A stretch of 44,128 nucleotides of DNA from Halomonas ramblicola (GCF_030409215.1 NZ_JAUFPL010000025.1:102988-147115), one strand, 5' to 3'. Shown: positions 34,691 through 44,021, numbered from the stretch's first letter. Notes: generated from the letters alone by a model not told the origin. Program-made: numbers and translations.

Positions 34691-36123
34691 GCGGTCGTCT
34701 CCCGGAGGCGGTCGTCATCGAGTGGCGGGAAGTGCAGCGTCCAGCATAGCCCACCCAAGGGCGAGGAGGAGGGGGCCATCTCACCGCCGTGGGCCTTGAG
34801 CAGGGCGGTGGCGATGGACAGCCCCAGGCCGCTGCCGCCGCTGGCCCGGCTGCGCGAGCCCTCCACCCGGTAGAGGCGTTCGGTGAGCCTCGGCAACTGG
34901 GCGGTGGGCACCCCGGGGGCGCTGTCCTCCCAGATCACCCGGATCGTCGTGGCATCGCCGACCAGGCACACCCGCAGCCGACCGGGTGGCCGGGTATAGG
35001 CGCAGGTGTTGGCGAGCAGGTTGCTCCACAGCTGGCGCAGGCGGCTGGCATCGCCGCGGATCCAAGCCCCCCGGGGGATGTCGGTCTCGAGGGCGATGCC
35101 ACTGTCGGCCAGCCAGCCGTTGGCCTCCTCGAGGCGGTGGCTCAGGCTCTCGGCCAGGTCCAGGGGGGCGAGCTGCACCTCCAGGGCGCCGGCGTCGCTC
35201 TGGGAGAGCAGCCGCAGGTCGGCCACCAGGCGCTCCAGCTGGCCCACCTCCTGGGAGAGTGAGTGCAGGCTCTCCTGGTCCAGGCAGCGGATGCCGTCCT
35301 GCATCGCCTCGATCTCGCCGCGCAGCACCGCCAGGGGGGTGCGCAGCTCGTGGGCGATGTCGGAGACCCAGCGGGTGCGCGCCTCGCGGCTCGCCTCCAG
35401 GGTGGCGGCCAGCACATTGAAGTCCTGGGACAGTCGCGAGAGTTCGTCACGACCGCGCTCGGGCAGGCGGATGCCGTAGTCGCCCTCGGTGAGGCGCCGG
35501 GTGGCCAGTGCCATACCGCGGGTACGCCGGCCCAGCCACCAGGAGAGGCCCCCGGCCAGCAGCAGCGAGGCGATGCCCAGGGCGGCGACGATGATCCCCA
35601 GGTTGCGTTGCTGGCGGGCCAGGAAGATGCGGTCCATGCGCGCCATCAGCTGCTCGGGGGGGCGATAGCCCAGGGTGCCGACCTGCTCATCCTGGTACTC
35701 GATGGGCAGCCAGCGCAGGGTGGAGGCCTCCTCGTCGTCGTCCGGCGGCAGGCCGATCACCGGCAGGCCGCGGGCGTCGTGGAGCACGAAGTCCTTGGGG
35801 TCGCCGAGCTGGCGCTCGATGCCGTGGGGCGGAGGACCGGCGCCGGGCCACAGTTGGCGGCGCACCAGGTGATGCCAGGCCCGCGGCGAGGCGCGCAGCC
35901 ACTGCCAGTCGCCGCGCTGCGCCCACTCTTCGGCGAGGCCCTCGGCCAGGGTCTCGGCACGCTGGGTCTGGGTCTGGTCCAGGTAGTCGATGAAGCCCTG
36001 GTCGAGGCTGCGCGACACCGCCAGGAACACCAGCCCCGAGATGGCCACGTTGACCACCAGGATCACCGCGAACAGCTTGATGCCCAGGCGCGACACGGCG
36101 GGGCGGGGCAGGGTCAGGCGCAT
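34687..36123 (-). CDS. baeS: Sensor histidine kinase (BaeS-like)
   Basis: 478 aa. TM1 (~14-36), periplasmic domain ~140 residues, TM2 (~175-197), HAMP (~198-250), HisKA with H258 (DIAHELRTPLAVLRGEIEAM), HATPase with NLLANTCAYT (N box), and GGSGLGLSI. BaeS senses envelope damage and toxic compounds in E. coli. I chose ATG 36123, which starts immediately before TM1; an upstream TTG at 36180 would add a 19-residue leader and lacks support. The ribosome site is weak. A direct-repeat box lies 70 bp upstream. Confidence 0.85.
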   Translation of the reverse strand: MRLTLPRPAVSRLGIKLFAVILVVNVAISGLVFLAVSRSLDQGFIDYLDQTQTQRAETLAEGLAEEWAQRGDWQWLRASPRAWHHLVRRQLWPGAGPPPHGIERQLGDPKDFVLHDARGLPVIGLPPDDDEEASTLRWLPIEYQDEQVGTLGYRPPEQLMARMDRIFLARQQRNLGIIVAALGIASLLLAGGLSWWLGRRTRGMALATRRLTEGDYGIRLPERGRDELSRLSQDFNVLAATLEASREARTRWVSDIAHELRTPLAVLRGEIEAMQDGIRCLDQESLHSLSQEVGQLERLVADLRLLSQSDAGALEVQLAPLDLAESLSHRLEEANGWLADSGIALETDIPRGAWIRGDASRLRQLWSNLLANTCAYTRPPGRLRVCLVGDATTIRVIWEDSAPGVPTAQLPRLTERLYRVEGSRSRASGGSGLGLSIATALLKAHGGEMAPSSSPLGGLCWTLHFPPLDDDRLRETTA

Positions 36124-36192
36124 GCACGACTCGCAGCAGGGGGAGGGTGGCGACAGGATGCCGGCCGGCGATGCAACCAATGGTCAGCGAAG

Positions 36193-36210
36193 GTGCAAGT
36201 GGTGTGCAAG
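36193..36210. promoter_or_regulatory. Candidate response-regulator box upstream of baeS
   Basis: Perfect direct repeat GTGCAAG (36193-36199 and 36204-36210) with an 11-bp period in the 191-bp gap before baeS. The matching, less perfect copy before the spy-like gene suggests that the local BaeR-like regulator binds both. Confidence 0.6.
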
Positions 36211-36314
36211 CGGGCCCCTCTGCATCCCAGGGCTATCGCAGGAAGCTTACATTGCTCGGGGCTGATCCGAGACCACGGCGACCGGTACGCAGCCCACGCC
36301 GCCGTGCCGCCGGC

Positions 36315-37019
36315 CTACTCCGGCAGCGAGAGCTCGCTCAGCGCGAGGCGGCTGCGCCGTTCGCCGCCGCGGTGGTAATCCACCGCCAGCAGCAGGCCGG
36401 GCAGGGTGGGGTGGAAGCGGAACACCAGTCGGCGGTCGGGCTCGTCCGGTTCGCTGGCCTCCACGGTCAGCGCCTCGAAGGTGCCGGCCGGCAGGCTGAG
36501 CGGTTCGGGGCCCAGGACCCGGAAGTCCAGGACCTCCTCGCGCCCCTTGTGGTCCAGGTAACGGATCCGGCAGGTCTCGCCGGCGGCGCAGTCGCCCCCC
36601 AGTGCGCGTCGCGAGAGGGAGAAGAGCGCCGTCTGGCGATCCGGCAGGGTGGTCAGGGCGTCGGCCTCGAGGCGATAGGTGTTGCCCACCCCCAGGAGGG
36701 TGTAGCCGCTGGCGTAATGCAGTGCGCGTACCCCGTCCTCCTCCACCCGGAAGCGGCTGCGCTCGTTGCCGTGGGCGATGCGGATGCCGGCGTCCATCCG
36801 GCTCTGCCAGTGGTCCCCCTCGCGGGTCAGCCGATGCGCCACGTCGGCGCCCGGCCAGCCCTCCACCTCCAGCCGGTAGCGGGCGGCGAAGGGCCGCGGC
36901 GTGATCGCCTCGCCGGCCTGGATGGTCAGGCGCTGGGCGGGACCCGGCGCCTCGGCCGCCGCCGGGGCCAGCGGCAGGCAGAGCAGCAGGGCAGGCAACA
37001 GGCGGCGGAGGTCGGGCAT
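36315..37019 (-). CDS. DUF3108 secreted protein
   Basis: 234 aa. Signal peptide (MPDLRRLLPALLLCLPLAPA, cleavage near AAA-EA) precedes a beta-rich domain with FAARYRLEVEG, the later SRFRVEEDGVRALHYASGY and DFRVLGPEPLSLPAGTFEAL, as in DUF3108. No enzymatic motif is visible and the role is unknown; such proteins are often outer-membrane or periplasmic beta-barrel-like. It is upstream of baeSR in the same direction but 191 bp separate it from baeS, with the BaeR-type box in between. Confidence 0.85.
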   Translation of the reverse strand: MPDLRRLLPALLLCLPLAPAAAEAPGPAQRLTIQAGEAITPRPFAARYRLEVEGWPGADVAHRLTREGDHWQSRMDAGIRIAHGNERSRFRVEEDGVRALHYASGYTLLGVGNTYRLEADALTTLPDRQTALFSLSRRALGGDCAAGETCRIRYLDHKGREEVLDFRVLGPEPLSLPAGTFEALTVEASEPDEPDRRLVFRFHPTLPGLLLAVDYHRGGERRSRLALSELSLPE

Positions 37020-37090
37020 CGGGGCCTCGGCGGTTTGGCGGCGACAATCCCTGTTGACGCCTCCCGGCCCCGGGGGTTCCGGGCGATGGT

Positions 37091-38434
37091 TCAGGTGTCC
37101 TTGAGTCGTTCCAGGCCGGGGGTGAGGGCGATCGGGTAGCCGGACTCGCCGGGGGCCAGCGACCGCAGGGCCTCCGGCATCCGCGCCAGGGCCTGCTGCA
37201 CGCGCTCGGGGGCCGCGTCGGCCAGGGCCAGCTCGGCGTCGTCGATGACGCCGCCGCGCACCAGGGGGCGCAGCAGCGCCTCGCCCTCGCTCACCGGCTC
37301 GTCGCGCAGGGCGATCAGGTCGCCGGCGTAGCGGCCGTCATCGCCCAGGCGACGGTAGAGCTGCTTGCGCCCCGGCAGGTTGACCTTGCCGGGGGAGTGC
37401 TTGAGGCGCGGGGTGCCGGCGTACTCCACCAGCTTGTAGGAGAGGTCGATCACCGGGGCATCGGCGGAGACGCCCATCTCGGTGCCCACGCCGAAGGCGT
37501 CGATGGGTGCCCCCGCGTCGAGCAGGGCCGCGATCTCGTGTTCGTCGAGGCCGCTGCTGGCGATGATCTTCACCCCGTCGTGGCCGGCATCGTCCAGCAG
37601 GCGACGCGCCTGGGCGGCGAGTTCGCCCAGGTCGCCGGAGTCGAGGCGGATGGCGGCGATGTCGAGCGCGGGCTCCTCGTCGAGCAGGTCGATCACCATG
37701 CGCACCCCGGCCAGGGTATCGTGGGTGTCCACCAGCAGGGTGGTGCCGGGATACTGTCGGGCGAAGGCGCGGAAGGCCTCGCGCTCGTCGTCATGGGCGA
37801 GGATGTAGCTGTGGGCCATGGTGCCGCGCAGCGCCAGGCCGTGGCGCAGCCCGCCCAGCACGTTGCTGGTGCCGGCCAGGCCCGCGGTGCGGTAGGCACG
37901 CACCCCGCGCACGGCGGCGTCCACGCCGTGCATGCGGCGCAGGCCGAAGTCCACCACCGGCCGGCCCCGGGCCGCCTGGACGATCCGCACCGCCTTGGAG
38001 GCGATCACCGTCTCCAGCTGCACCAGGTTCATCAGCAGGCTCTCCAGCAGCTGCGCCTCGGCGATGGGGGCATCGACCTCCAGCAGGGGCTCGTTGGGGA
38101 ACACCGGGGTGCCCTCGGGGAGGGCGTGGATGTCGCCGGTGAAACGCCAGCCGGCAAGCCACTCGAGGAAGGCATCGGCGAACTGGCCGGTATCGGCGAG
38201 GTCCGCCAGGTGGGCGTCGGTGAAGCGCAGCCGACTGGCGACGGCGGCGGCGTGCTGCTGGCCGCAGGCCAGCATGAAGCGCCGCGAGGCCGGCAGCTTG
38301 CGGAAGTAGAGGCTGAAGGTGGCACTCTCCTCCATGCCTTCCCGCCAGTAGGCCTGCAGCATGGTGAGCTGGTAGAGGTCGGTGAGCAGCGCCAGGTCGG
38401 CGTCGCTCACCTCCAGGGGGATCGGCCGGGTCAT
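37091..38434 (-). CDS. pncB: Nicotinate phosphoribosyltransferase
   Basis: 447 aa. N-terminal LLTDLYQLTMLQAYW, then F-RKLP and FLEWLAGWRF; catalytic-core FGLRRMHG, GTSNVLGG and MAHSYILAH (histidine), LLVDTHDT, LDSGDLGELA and FGVGTEM. It makes nicotinate mononucleotide from nicotinate and PRPP in NAD salvage. Its start overlaps the pncA stop (ATGA at 38431-38434), pairing the two steps in one operon. Confidence 0.93.
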   Translation of the reverse strand: MTRPIPLEVSDADLALLTDLYQLTMLQAYWREGMEESATFSLYFRKLPASRRFMLACGQQHAAAVASRLRFTDAHLADLADTGQFADAFLEWLAGWRFTGDIHALPEGTPVFPNEPLLEVDAPIAEAQLLESLLMNLVQLETVIASKAVRIVQAARGRPVVDFGLRRMHGVDAAVRGVRAYRTAGLAGTSNVLGGLRHGLALRGTMAHSYILAHDDEREAFRAFARQYPGTTLLVDTHDTLAGVRMVIDLLDEEPALDIAAIRLDSGDLGELAAQARRLLDDAGHDGVKIIASSGLDEHEIAALLDAGAPIDAFGVGTEMGVSADAPVIDLSYKLVEYAGTPRLKHSPGKVNLPGRKQLYRRLGDDGRYAGDLIALRDEPVSEGEALLRPLVRGGVIDDAELALADAAPERVQQALARMPEALRSLAPGESGYPIALTPGLERLKDT

Positions 38435-38997
38435 TCCACGACCTCGACGCCGGCCGACTCCAGCTCGCCCAGCACCGCGTCCGCGCCGCCCGGATCCACC
38501 GCGGCGCTGAGCGGCGCCAGCAGCCGGGTGGTGAAGCCCTCGCGGCGGGCCGCCTCGGCGGTGGCCTTGACGCAGACGTCCAGCGCCAGACCGCAGATGA
38601 CCACCCGCTCGATGCCGCGTTCGCGCAGGTAGCCGCCGAGGCCGGTAGCGTCGAAGGCGGAGTAGGCGTCGGCATCGAAGGCGGTGGCCTTGCTGACGCG
38701 GATGGCGTCGTCGGGCAGGGCGAGGTCGGGATGGAAGGCCGCCCCGGGGGTGTCCTGGACGCAGTGCACCGGCCAGGTACCGCCGCGGTGGTCGAAGCTG
38801 ACGTGGTCCACCGGGTGCCAGTCCCGGGAGGCGACGACCAGGGCGCCGGCGTCGCGGGCGGCGGCGATCTGGGCGTTGATGCCCGGTACCAGGGCGCTGC
38901 CGCCGGTTACCGCCAGGGCGCCGCCCTCGCAGAAGTCGTTCTGCATGTCCACCACGAGCAGGGCGTCGCGGGGACCATAGTTCACCTGCAGCGTCAT
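38431..38997 (-). CDS. pncA: Nicotinamidase
   Basis: 188 aa, isochorismatase-like fold. Catalytic triad D17 (LVVDMQNDF), K103 (VSKAT) and C142 (ALDVCVKAT); metal ligands in SRDWHP (D59, H61). It hydrolyses nicotinamide to nicotinate and ammonia, feeding the downstream phosphoribosyltransferase. CGGAGGTG precedes the ATG. Confidence 0.94.
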   Translation of the reverse strand: MTLQVNYGPRDALLVVDMQNDFCEGGALAVTGGSALVPGINAQIAAARDAGALVVASRDWHPVDHVSFDHRGGTWPVHCVQDTPGAAFHPDLALPDDAIRVSKATAFDADAYSAFDATGLGGYLRERGIERVVICGLALDVCVKATAEAARREGFTTRLLAPLSAAVDPGGADAVLGELESAGVEVVE

Positions 38998-39069
38998 CTC
39001 GCACCTCCGTGGAGGTCAGTGAGTGTCACCTTCCAGCGTACCCCCTTCATCGTGGTTCGTGTAGGGACC

Positions 39070-40005
39070 TCAGTAGCCGGCACCGGGGTCGACGGTCTCC
39101 AGGGGCTCGCCCGCCGCGAAGGCCCGCAGGGCCTCGGCCACCTGGTCCAGGGCCTCGCCCAGCGGGGTGGGACCGGCCATATGCGGGGTGATGATCACCC
39201 TCGAATGGGTCCACAGGGGGCTGGTGTCGGGCAGCGGCTCCTCGGGGAAGGCGTCGAGAAGGGCGCCGCGCAGGCGGCCCTCGACCGCGCCGTCGCCCAG
39301 GGCCTCGAGCAGGGCGGCCTCGTCGACCAGGCTGCCGCGTCCTGGATTGATCAGGCTGGCCCCCTCGGGCAGCCGCGCGAGTGCTCCGGCGTCGACGATG
39401 TGCCGGGTGGCCGGGGTATCGGGCAGCAGCAACACCAGGGTGCGCACCCGCTCGAGCAGGGCGTCCAGGCCCGCGTCGCCGTGGTGGCAGGTGATGCCAT
39501 CGAGCGACTTGGGGGAGCGGCTCCAGCCATGCACCGGGAAGCCATCGGCGGCCACCATGGCGGCCACCTTCGCGCCGATGGCCCCCAGCCCCAGCACGCC
39601 CACCGGCCAGTCGGCCTTGTCGACCACCGCATGCTCGCGCCACTCGCGATCCTGCTGCTGGCGGCGATAGCGGTCGAAGTCGCGCTGGAAATGCAGGATG
39701 CCGTAGCGCACGTAGTCGCCGATCAGCTCGGCCATGCCGGCGTCGCGCAGCTTGACGATGGGCACGCCCTTCGGCAGGCCGGGGTTGTTCAGCAGGGCGT
39801 CGACCCCGGCCCCCAGGTTGACGATGCCCTTGAGCGCGACCGGCTCGCGCAGCAGCGCCTCGGGGGGCTTCCATACCGCCAGGTAGTCGGCCTGGCGACG
39901 CCGCTCGGCGGGGGCCGCGCTGGTGAAGACCTCGGCCTCGGGCAGGCGTTCGGCCAGGGCCTCACGCCACCCCTCGGCATCGTCGATATGCACCAGGACC
40001 TTCAT
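39070..40005 (-). CDS. D-2-hydroxyacid dehydrogenase (GhrA-like glyoxylate/hydroxypyruvate reductase)
   Basis: 311 aa. NAD(P)-binding GVLGLGAIGAKVA (137-149), arginine R223 in NPGRGSLVDE, acid pair near DAFPEEPL and catalytic H275 in ITPHMAGPT. The N-terminus MKVLVHIDD and the WKPP and NLGAGVDALL segments fit the GhrA subgroup. It reduces glyoxylate, hydroxypyruvate or similar 2-oxoacids. ATG at 40005 follows GAGGAGGAGG; an in-frame start at 40065 would add 20 residues without support. It is divergent from doeA over 258 bp, but no direct role in ectoine catabolism is established. Confidence 0.88.
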   Translation of the reverse strand: MKVLVHIDDAEGWREALAERLPEAEVFTSAAPAERRRQADYLAVWKPPEALLREPVALKGIVNLGAGVDALLNNPGLPKGVPIVKLRDAGMAELIGDYVRYGILHFQRDFDRYRRQQQDREWREHAVVDKADWPVGVLGLGAIGAKVAAMVAADGFPVHGWSRSPKSLDGITCHHGDAGLDALLERVRTLVLLLPDTPATRHIVDAGALARLPEGASLINPGRGSLVDEAALLEALGDGAVEGRLRGALLDAFPEEPLPDTSPLWTHSRVIITPHMAGPTPLGEALDQVAEALRAFAAGEPLETVDPGAGY

Positions 40006-40263
40006 GTTGCCTCCTCCTCTTCGAGTGGCTCCATCATGGGATGTCGCGGGGGTGGGAACAAGCATGATCGGCGTATCACGAAATGCTTGACCACCTACCG
40101 TGGGTTGGCAGTAACCTCCACCCCAAGGGCGCCTCCTCCACTGCCTGGTGCGACTGACCGGCCCGCGGCCCGTTCAGGCATCTCGTCAGTGACCGTCACC
40201 CTGGCCGGCCTTCTCCTCGTCGAGAGGGCCGATTTTCTTGATGTTGCTTTGGCGAGTGGTCCA
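40006..40263. promoter_or_regulatory. Divergent region between ghrA-like gene and doeA
   Basis: Must hold the promoter of the ectoine-degradation operon. A TTGACC at 40087-40092 is a fair -35, but only a poor -10 (AGTAAC) lies 17 bp on. An AT-rich stretch follows at ~40230-40252 just before doeA. No gene or clear operator palindrome was found. Confidence 0.3.
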
Positions 40264-41463
40264 ATGACCCAGGTAAACCTGCCCTTCACTCGTGAGGAAT
40301 ACGCCAATCGGTTGTGGAAGGTCCGCGCCGAGATGGCCAGTCGGGGCATCGACGTGCTGATCGTCAGCGATCCATCCAACATGGCCTGGCTCACCGGCTA
40401 TGACGGCTGGTCGTTCTATGTGCACCAGTGCGTGCTGGTCGGCCTGGAGGGCGAGCCGGTGTGGTATGGCCGGCGCATGGATGCCAACGGGGCGCTGCGG
40501 ACCTGCTGGATCCACCCGGACAACATCACCTACTACCCGGACTACTACGTCCAGAATCCCGACATGCATCCCATGGACTACCTGGCCCAGTCGATCATGC
40601 CGGATCGTGGCTGGCACCGGGGGGTGGTGGGCATGGAGATGGATAACTACTACTTCTCGGCCAAGGCCTACCAGAGCCTGGTACGCGAGCTGCCCCACGC
40701 GCGCTTCATGGATGCCACCTCCCTGGTCAACTGGTGCCGCGCCATCAAGTCGCCGCGGGAGATCGAGTACATGCGCGTCGCCGCGAAGATCGTCGAGGGC
40801 ATGCACTCGCGGATCCTCGAGGTGATCGAGCCGGGCCTGCCCAAGAGCAAGCTGGTCTCGGAGATCTATCGGGTGGGCATCGAGGGCTGGACCGATTCGG
40901 CGGGCCGGGTCTATGGAGGCGACTACCCGGCCATCGTGCCCATGCTGCCCACCGGCAAGGATGCCGCCGCCCCCCACCTCACCTGGGACGACACCCCCTT
41001 CCGCGAGGGCGAGGGTACCTTCTTCGAGATTGCCGGGGTCTACAAGCGCTACCATGCGCCCCTGTCGCGCACGGTGTTCCTCGGCCGGCCGCCCCAGGAG
41101 TTCGTGCGCGCCGAGTCGGCGCTGCTGGAGGGCATCGAGAACGGCCTGGAGGTGGCCAGGCCCGGCAACCGCACCGCCGATATCGCCATGGCGCTGGGCG
41201 CGGCCATGGACAAGTACGGCTTCGACCGCGGCGGTGCCCGCTGCGGCTATCCCATCGGCATCAGCTATCCCCCGGACTGGGGCGAGCGCACCATGAGCCT
41301 GCGTCCCTCCGACGAGACCATCCTGCAGCCGGGTATGACCTTCCACTTCATGCCCGGTCTGTGGGAAGAGGAGTGGGGCCTGGAGATCACCGAAAGCATA
41401 CTGATCACCGAGACCGGCTGCGAGACCCTGGCCGACTTCCCCCGCCAGCTGTTCGTGAGATAA
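40264..41463 (+). CDS. doeA: Ectoine hydrolase
   Basis: 399 aa, M24 metallopeptidase-like (creatinase/prolidase fold). The N-terminus TQVNLPFTREEYANRLWKVR, the middle MDNYYFSAKAY and EIAGVYKRYHAP, and the C-terminal FHFMPGLWEEEWGLEITESI closely follow DoeA of H. elongata as I know it, which opens the ectoine ring to N-acetyl-diaminobutyrates. Length is identical to that protein. The start at 40264 matches the family N-terminus, although the ribosome site (GAGTGG) is weak. doeB follows after 12 bp, so this is the first gene of the doe operon. Confidence 0.93.
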   Translation: MTQVNLPFTREEYANRLWKVRAEMASRGIDVLIVSDPSNMAWLTGYDGWSFYVHQCVLVGLEGEPVWYGRRMDANGALRTCWIHPDNITYYPDYYVQNPDMHPMDYLAQSIMPDRGWHRGVVGMEMDNYYFSAKAYQSLVRELPHARFMDATSLVNWCRAIKSPREIEYMRVAAKIVEGMHSRILEVIEPGLPKSKLVSEIYRVGIEGWTDSAGRVYGGDYPAIVPMLPTGKDAAAPHLTWDDTPFREGEGTFFEIAGVYKRYHAPLSRTVFLGRPPQEFVRAESALLEGIENGLEVARPGNRTADIAMALGAAMDKYGFDRGGARCGYPIGISYPPDWGERTMSLRPSDETILQPGMTFHFMPGLWEEEWGLEITESILITETGCETLADFPRQLFVR

Positions 41464-41475
41464 GGAGCAGGCAAG

Positions 41476-42489
41476 ATGAGCAAGCGACCCAGTCCCATTT
41501 CCGCCACCGTCGACTTCGACGCCGAGGGCGTCCAGCACGGCTTCCTCAAGCTGCCGATCTCCGTGGACGACTCCGCCTGGGGGGCGGTGATGATCCCGGT
41601 CACCGTGGTCAAGCATGGCCAGGGCCCCACGGCGCTGCTCACCGGCGGCAACCACGGCGACGAGTACGAGGGCATCACCGCCCTGATGAAGCTCGCCTCG
41701 ACCCTACGCGCCGAGGACGTCAGCGGCCGGGTGATCATCGTGCCGTGCATGAACCAGCCGGCGGTGATGGCCGGCAAGCGCACCTCCGGCCTGGACGGCG
41801 GCAACCTCAACCGCAGCTTCCCGGGCGACCCGGACGGCACGGTGACCGAGAGGATCGCCGACTACTTCACCCGGGTGATGGTGCCGATGAGCGACGTGGT
41901 GCTCGACCTGCACTCCGGCGGGCGTACCCTGGACATCATCCCCTTCGGCGCCTCGCATGTGCTCGACGACCCCGAGCAGCAGCGTCGGGCACTGGAGGGC
42001 GCCAAGGCCTTCGGCGCTCCCTATGCGATGATGATGTTCGAACTGGATGCCGCGGCGCTGTTCGACACCGCGGTGGAGAGCCAGGGCAAGGTCTTCGTGG
42101 CCACCGAACTCGGCGGCGGCGGCACCTCGACGCCGCAGAGCCTGGCCATCACCGAGCGCGGCGTGCGCAACTTCCTGATCCACTACGGCCTGGTCGCCGG
42201 CGAGGTGGAGATGCCCCGCGAGCCCCAGGTGTATCTCGACATGCCGGACGCCAACTGCTACGTGCAGAGTGAGCACAGTGGCCTGCTGGAGCTGGCCTTC
42301 GCCCTGGGGGAGCGGGTCGAGAAGGGCGAGGTGGTCGCCCGGGTCTACGACCTGACCCGCAGCGGCACCCCGCCCGTGGCGTATCATGCCAGCCGCAGCG
42401 GGGTGCTGGCGGCACGTCGCCACCCGGCGCTGGTCAACATGGGTGACACCATCGCAGTGATCGCCGACATCGTCGATACCCTCTCATGA
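41476..42489 (+). CDS. doeB: N-alpha-acetyl-L-2,4-diaminobutyrate deacetylase
   Basis: 337 aa, succinylglutamate desuccinylase/aspartoacylase-like zinc hydrolase. Zinc and catalytic residues: H60 and E63 in GGNHGDEYEG, H146 in LDLHSGG, and glutamate in ATELGGGG. It deacetylates the DoeA product to diaminobutyrate and acetate. AAGGAGCAGG precedes the ATG. The stop overlaps the doeX start (ATGA at 42486-42489). Confidence 0.93.
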   Translation: MSKRPSPISATVDFDAEGVQHGFLKLPISVDDSAWGAVMIPVTVVKHGQGPTALLTGGNHGDEYEGITALMKLASTLRAEDVSGRVIIVPCMNQPAVMAGKRTSGLDGGNLNRSFPGDPDGTVTERIADYFTRVMVPMSDVVLDLHSGGRTLDIIPFGASHVLDDPEQQRRALEGAKAFGAPYAMMMFELDAAALFDTAVESQGKVFVATELGGGGTSTPQSLAITERGVRNFLIHYGLVAGEVEMPREPQVYLDMPDANCYVQSEHSGLLELAFALGERVEKGEVVARVYDLTRSGTPPVAYHASRSGVLAARRHPALVNMGDTIAVIADIVDTLS

Positions 42490-42962
42490 AACTCGATCGC
42501 TATGACCTGAAGATCCTCGAGATCCTCTCCCGGGACGGACGCATCACCAAGTCGAAGCTGGCCGAGGCGATCAACCTCTCGGTCAGCCCCTGCTGGGAGC
42601 GGGTGCGCCGGCTGGAGAAGGCCGGCATCATCGAGGGCTACGGCGCCCGGATCAACGCCGCGGTGCTGGTCAAGCGCACCCCGGTGTGGGTACAGATCGA
42701 GCTCAAGGCCCACAACGCCGAGAGCTTCGCCCGCTTCGAGGCGCTGATGCACGCCACCCCCGAGGTCACCGAGTGCGTGGCCGTCGGCGGCGGGGTCGAC
42801 TACCTGATCAAGGTGGAGGCCGACTCCATCGACGCCTACCAGCGGCTGATCGACGGCTGGCTCACCGGCGACGCCGGCATCGAACGCTACTTCACCTACA
42901 TCGTCACCAAGACGGTGAAGCGCCCCTCCCCGGGATTCTCCCGCGAGGACTTCACCGGCTGA
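42486..42962 (+). CDS. doeX: Lrp/AsnC-family regulator of ectoine degradation
   Basis: 158 aa. N-terminal HTH (LDRYDLKILEILSRDGRITK, then LAEAINLSVSPCWERVRRLE) and C-terminal RAM/effector domain (~70-150; VTECVAVGGGVDYLIKVEAD). DoeX binds the doeA promoter region in H. elongata. The gene overlaps doeB by 4 bp, so regulator and enzymes are coexpressed. Effector likely a doe intermediate. Confidence 0.93.
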   Translation: MKLDRYDLKILEILSRDGRITKSKLAEAINLSVSPCWERVRRLEKAGIIEGYGARINAAVLVKRTPVWVQIELKAHNAESFARFEALMHATPEVTECVAVGGGVDYLIKVEADSIDAYQRLIDGWLTGDAGIERYFTYIVTKTVKRPSPGFSREDFTG

Positions 42963-43040
42963 GGCCGCCACCGCGTCCGGCATCGAGAGAAGATCGTTGA
43001 TGCCTTCTGGACGAGCCCCGCATATGCTGGTTACCTAGAG

Positions 43041-43061
43041 GGGCGGGCATTATGCCCGCCC
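43041..43061 (+). terminator. GC-rich hairpin after the doe operon
   Basis: A 9-bp perfect stem (GGGCGGGCA with TGCCCGCCC) and TTA loop in the 183-bp gap before the hydrolase gene, without a T-run. Possible weak terminator or attenuator of read-through. No clear promoter follows it. Confidence 0.5.
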
Positions 43062-43145
43062 GGCCGGGCGATCCCTCCGGCGCCGACTCCCGGTTGCCGG
43101 TCGTGACGCGGTACCCGAGCAAGACCAGGATCGCCTGACAGAGAG

Positions 43146-44021
43146 ATGACCATGTCCTACTTCACCATTGCCGGGGTGCAGATGCATGCCCTGCATCACG
43201 GCGACAACACCGAAGCCATGCGCCACCGGGTCGATGCGCTGATGAGCCGCTTCCCCCAGGTGCAGATGGTGCTGTTCAGCGAGCTGATGCCATTGGGCGC
43301 CTCGCCGCACCATGCCCAGCCCCTGCCCAGCCACGCCGAGCAGCTGTTCTGCCACCTCGCCGAACAGCATCGCATCTGGCTGATTCCCGGTTCGATGTTC
43401 GAGCGCACCGACGAGGGCATCTTCAATACCCTGTCGGTGATCGACCCCCACGGCCAGGTGGTCGCCCGCTACCGCAAGATGTTCCCCTTCCGACCCTACG
43501 AGGCCGGGGTGGAGAGCGGCGGCGAGTTCGTCACCTTCGACGTGCCCAACGTGGCGCGCTTCGGGGTCTCGATCTGCTACGACATGTGGTTCCCCGAGAC
43601 CACGCGGACCCTGGCGGCCATGGGCGCCGAGGTGATCCTGCACCCGACCATGACCGACACCATCGATCGCGACATCGAGCTGGCCATCGCCCGCACCAAT
43701 GCCGCGATCAACCAGTGCTACTTCTTCGACATCAACGGCGCCGGCGCCATCGGCAACGGTCGCTCCATCGTGGTGGGACCCTCCGGCGACGTCATCCACC
43801 AGGCCGGCGGCGGCGAGGAGATCATGCCCGTCGAGGTCGATCTCAACCGGGTGCGCCGCGAGCGCGAGACCGGCCTGCGCGGCCTGGGTCAGCCGTTGAA
43901 GAGCTTCCGCGACCGACGAGTGGAGTTCTCGCTCTACCGCAGCGAGAGCGGCTCGTCGCCCTTCCTGGATACCCTCGGGCCCTTGGAAAAGCCACGGCGC
44001 GCCGATTTCGAGGAGTCTTGA
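43146..44021 (+). CDS. Carbon-nitrogen hydrolase (nitrilase superfamily)
   Basis: 291 aa. The catalytic triad is E46 (LFSELMPLG), K111 (RYRKMFPF) and C144 (GVSICYDMWFPE). The family hydrolyses amides, ureido groups or nitriles; substrate is not predictable. Either ATG 43146 or 43152 could start it; the second has the better-placed AGAGAG site. Its position behind doeABX suggests a role in nitrogen recovery from ectoine or related amides, but a 183-bp gap with a hairpin separates them, so this is only context. Confidence 0.88.
   Translation: MTMSYFTIAGVQMHALHHGDNTEAMRHRVDALMSRFPQVQMVLFSELMPLGASPHHAQPLPSHAEQLFCHLAEQHRIWLIPGSMFERTDEGIFNTLSVIDPHGQVVARYRKMFPFRPYEAGVESGGEFVTFDVPNVARFGVSICYDMWFPETTRTLAAMGAEVILHPTMTDTIDRDIELAIARTNAAINQCYFFDINGAGAIGNGRSIVVGPSGDVIHQAGGGEEIMPVEVDLNRVRRERETGLRGLGQPLKSFRDRRVEFSLYRSESGSSPFLDTLGPLEKPRRADFEES

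Noticed and set aside
38731..40263. Extension of the doeA reading frame upstream over the reductase gene
   Set aside because: That part is antisense to the GhrA-like gene and low in complexity; the family N-terminus fits the start at 40264.
42997..43028. TTGATG and TATGCT as a promoter for the carbon-nitrogen hydrolase
   Set aside because: The spacer would be 20 bp, outside the usual range, and the following hairpin would lie in the leader; support is too weak.
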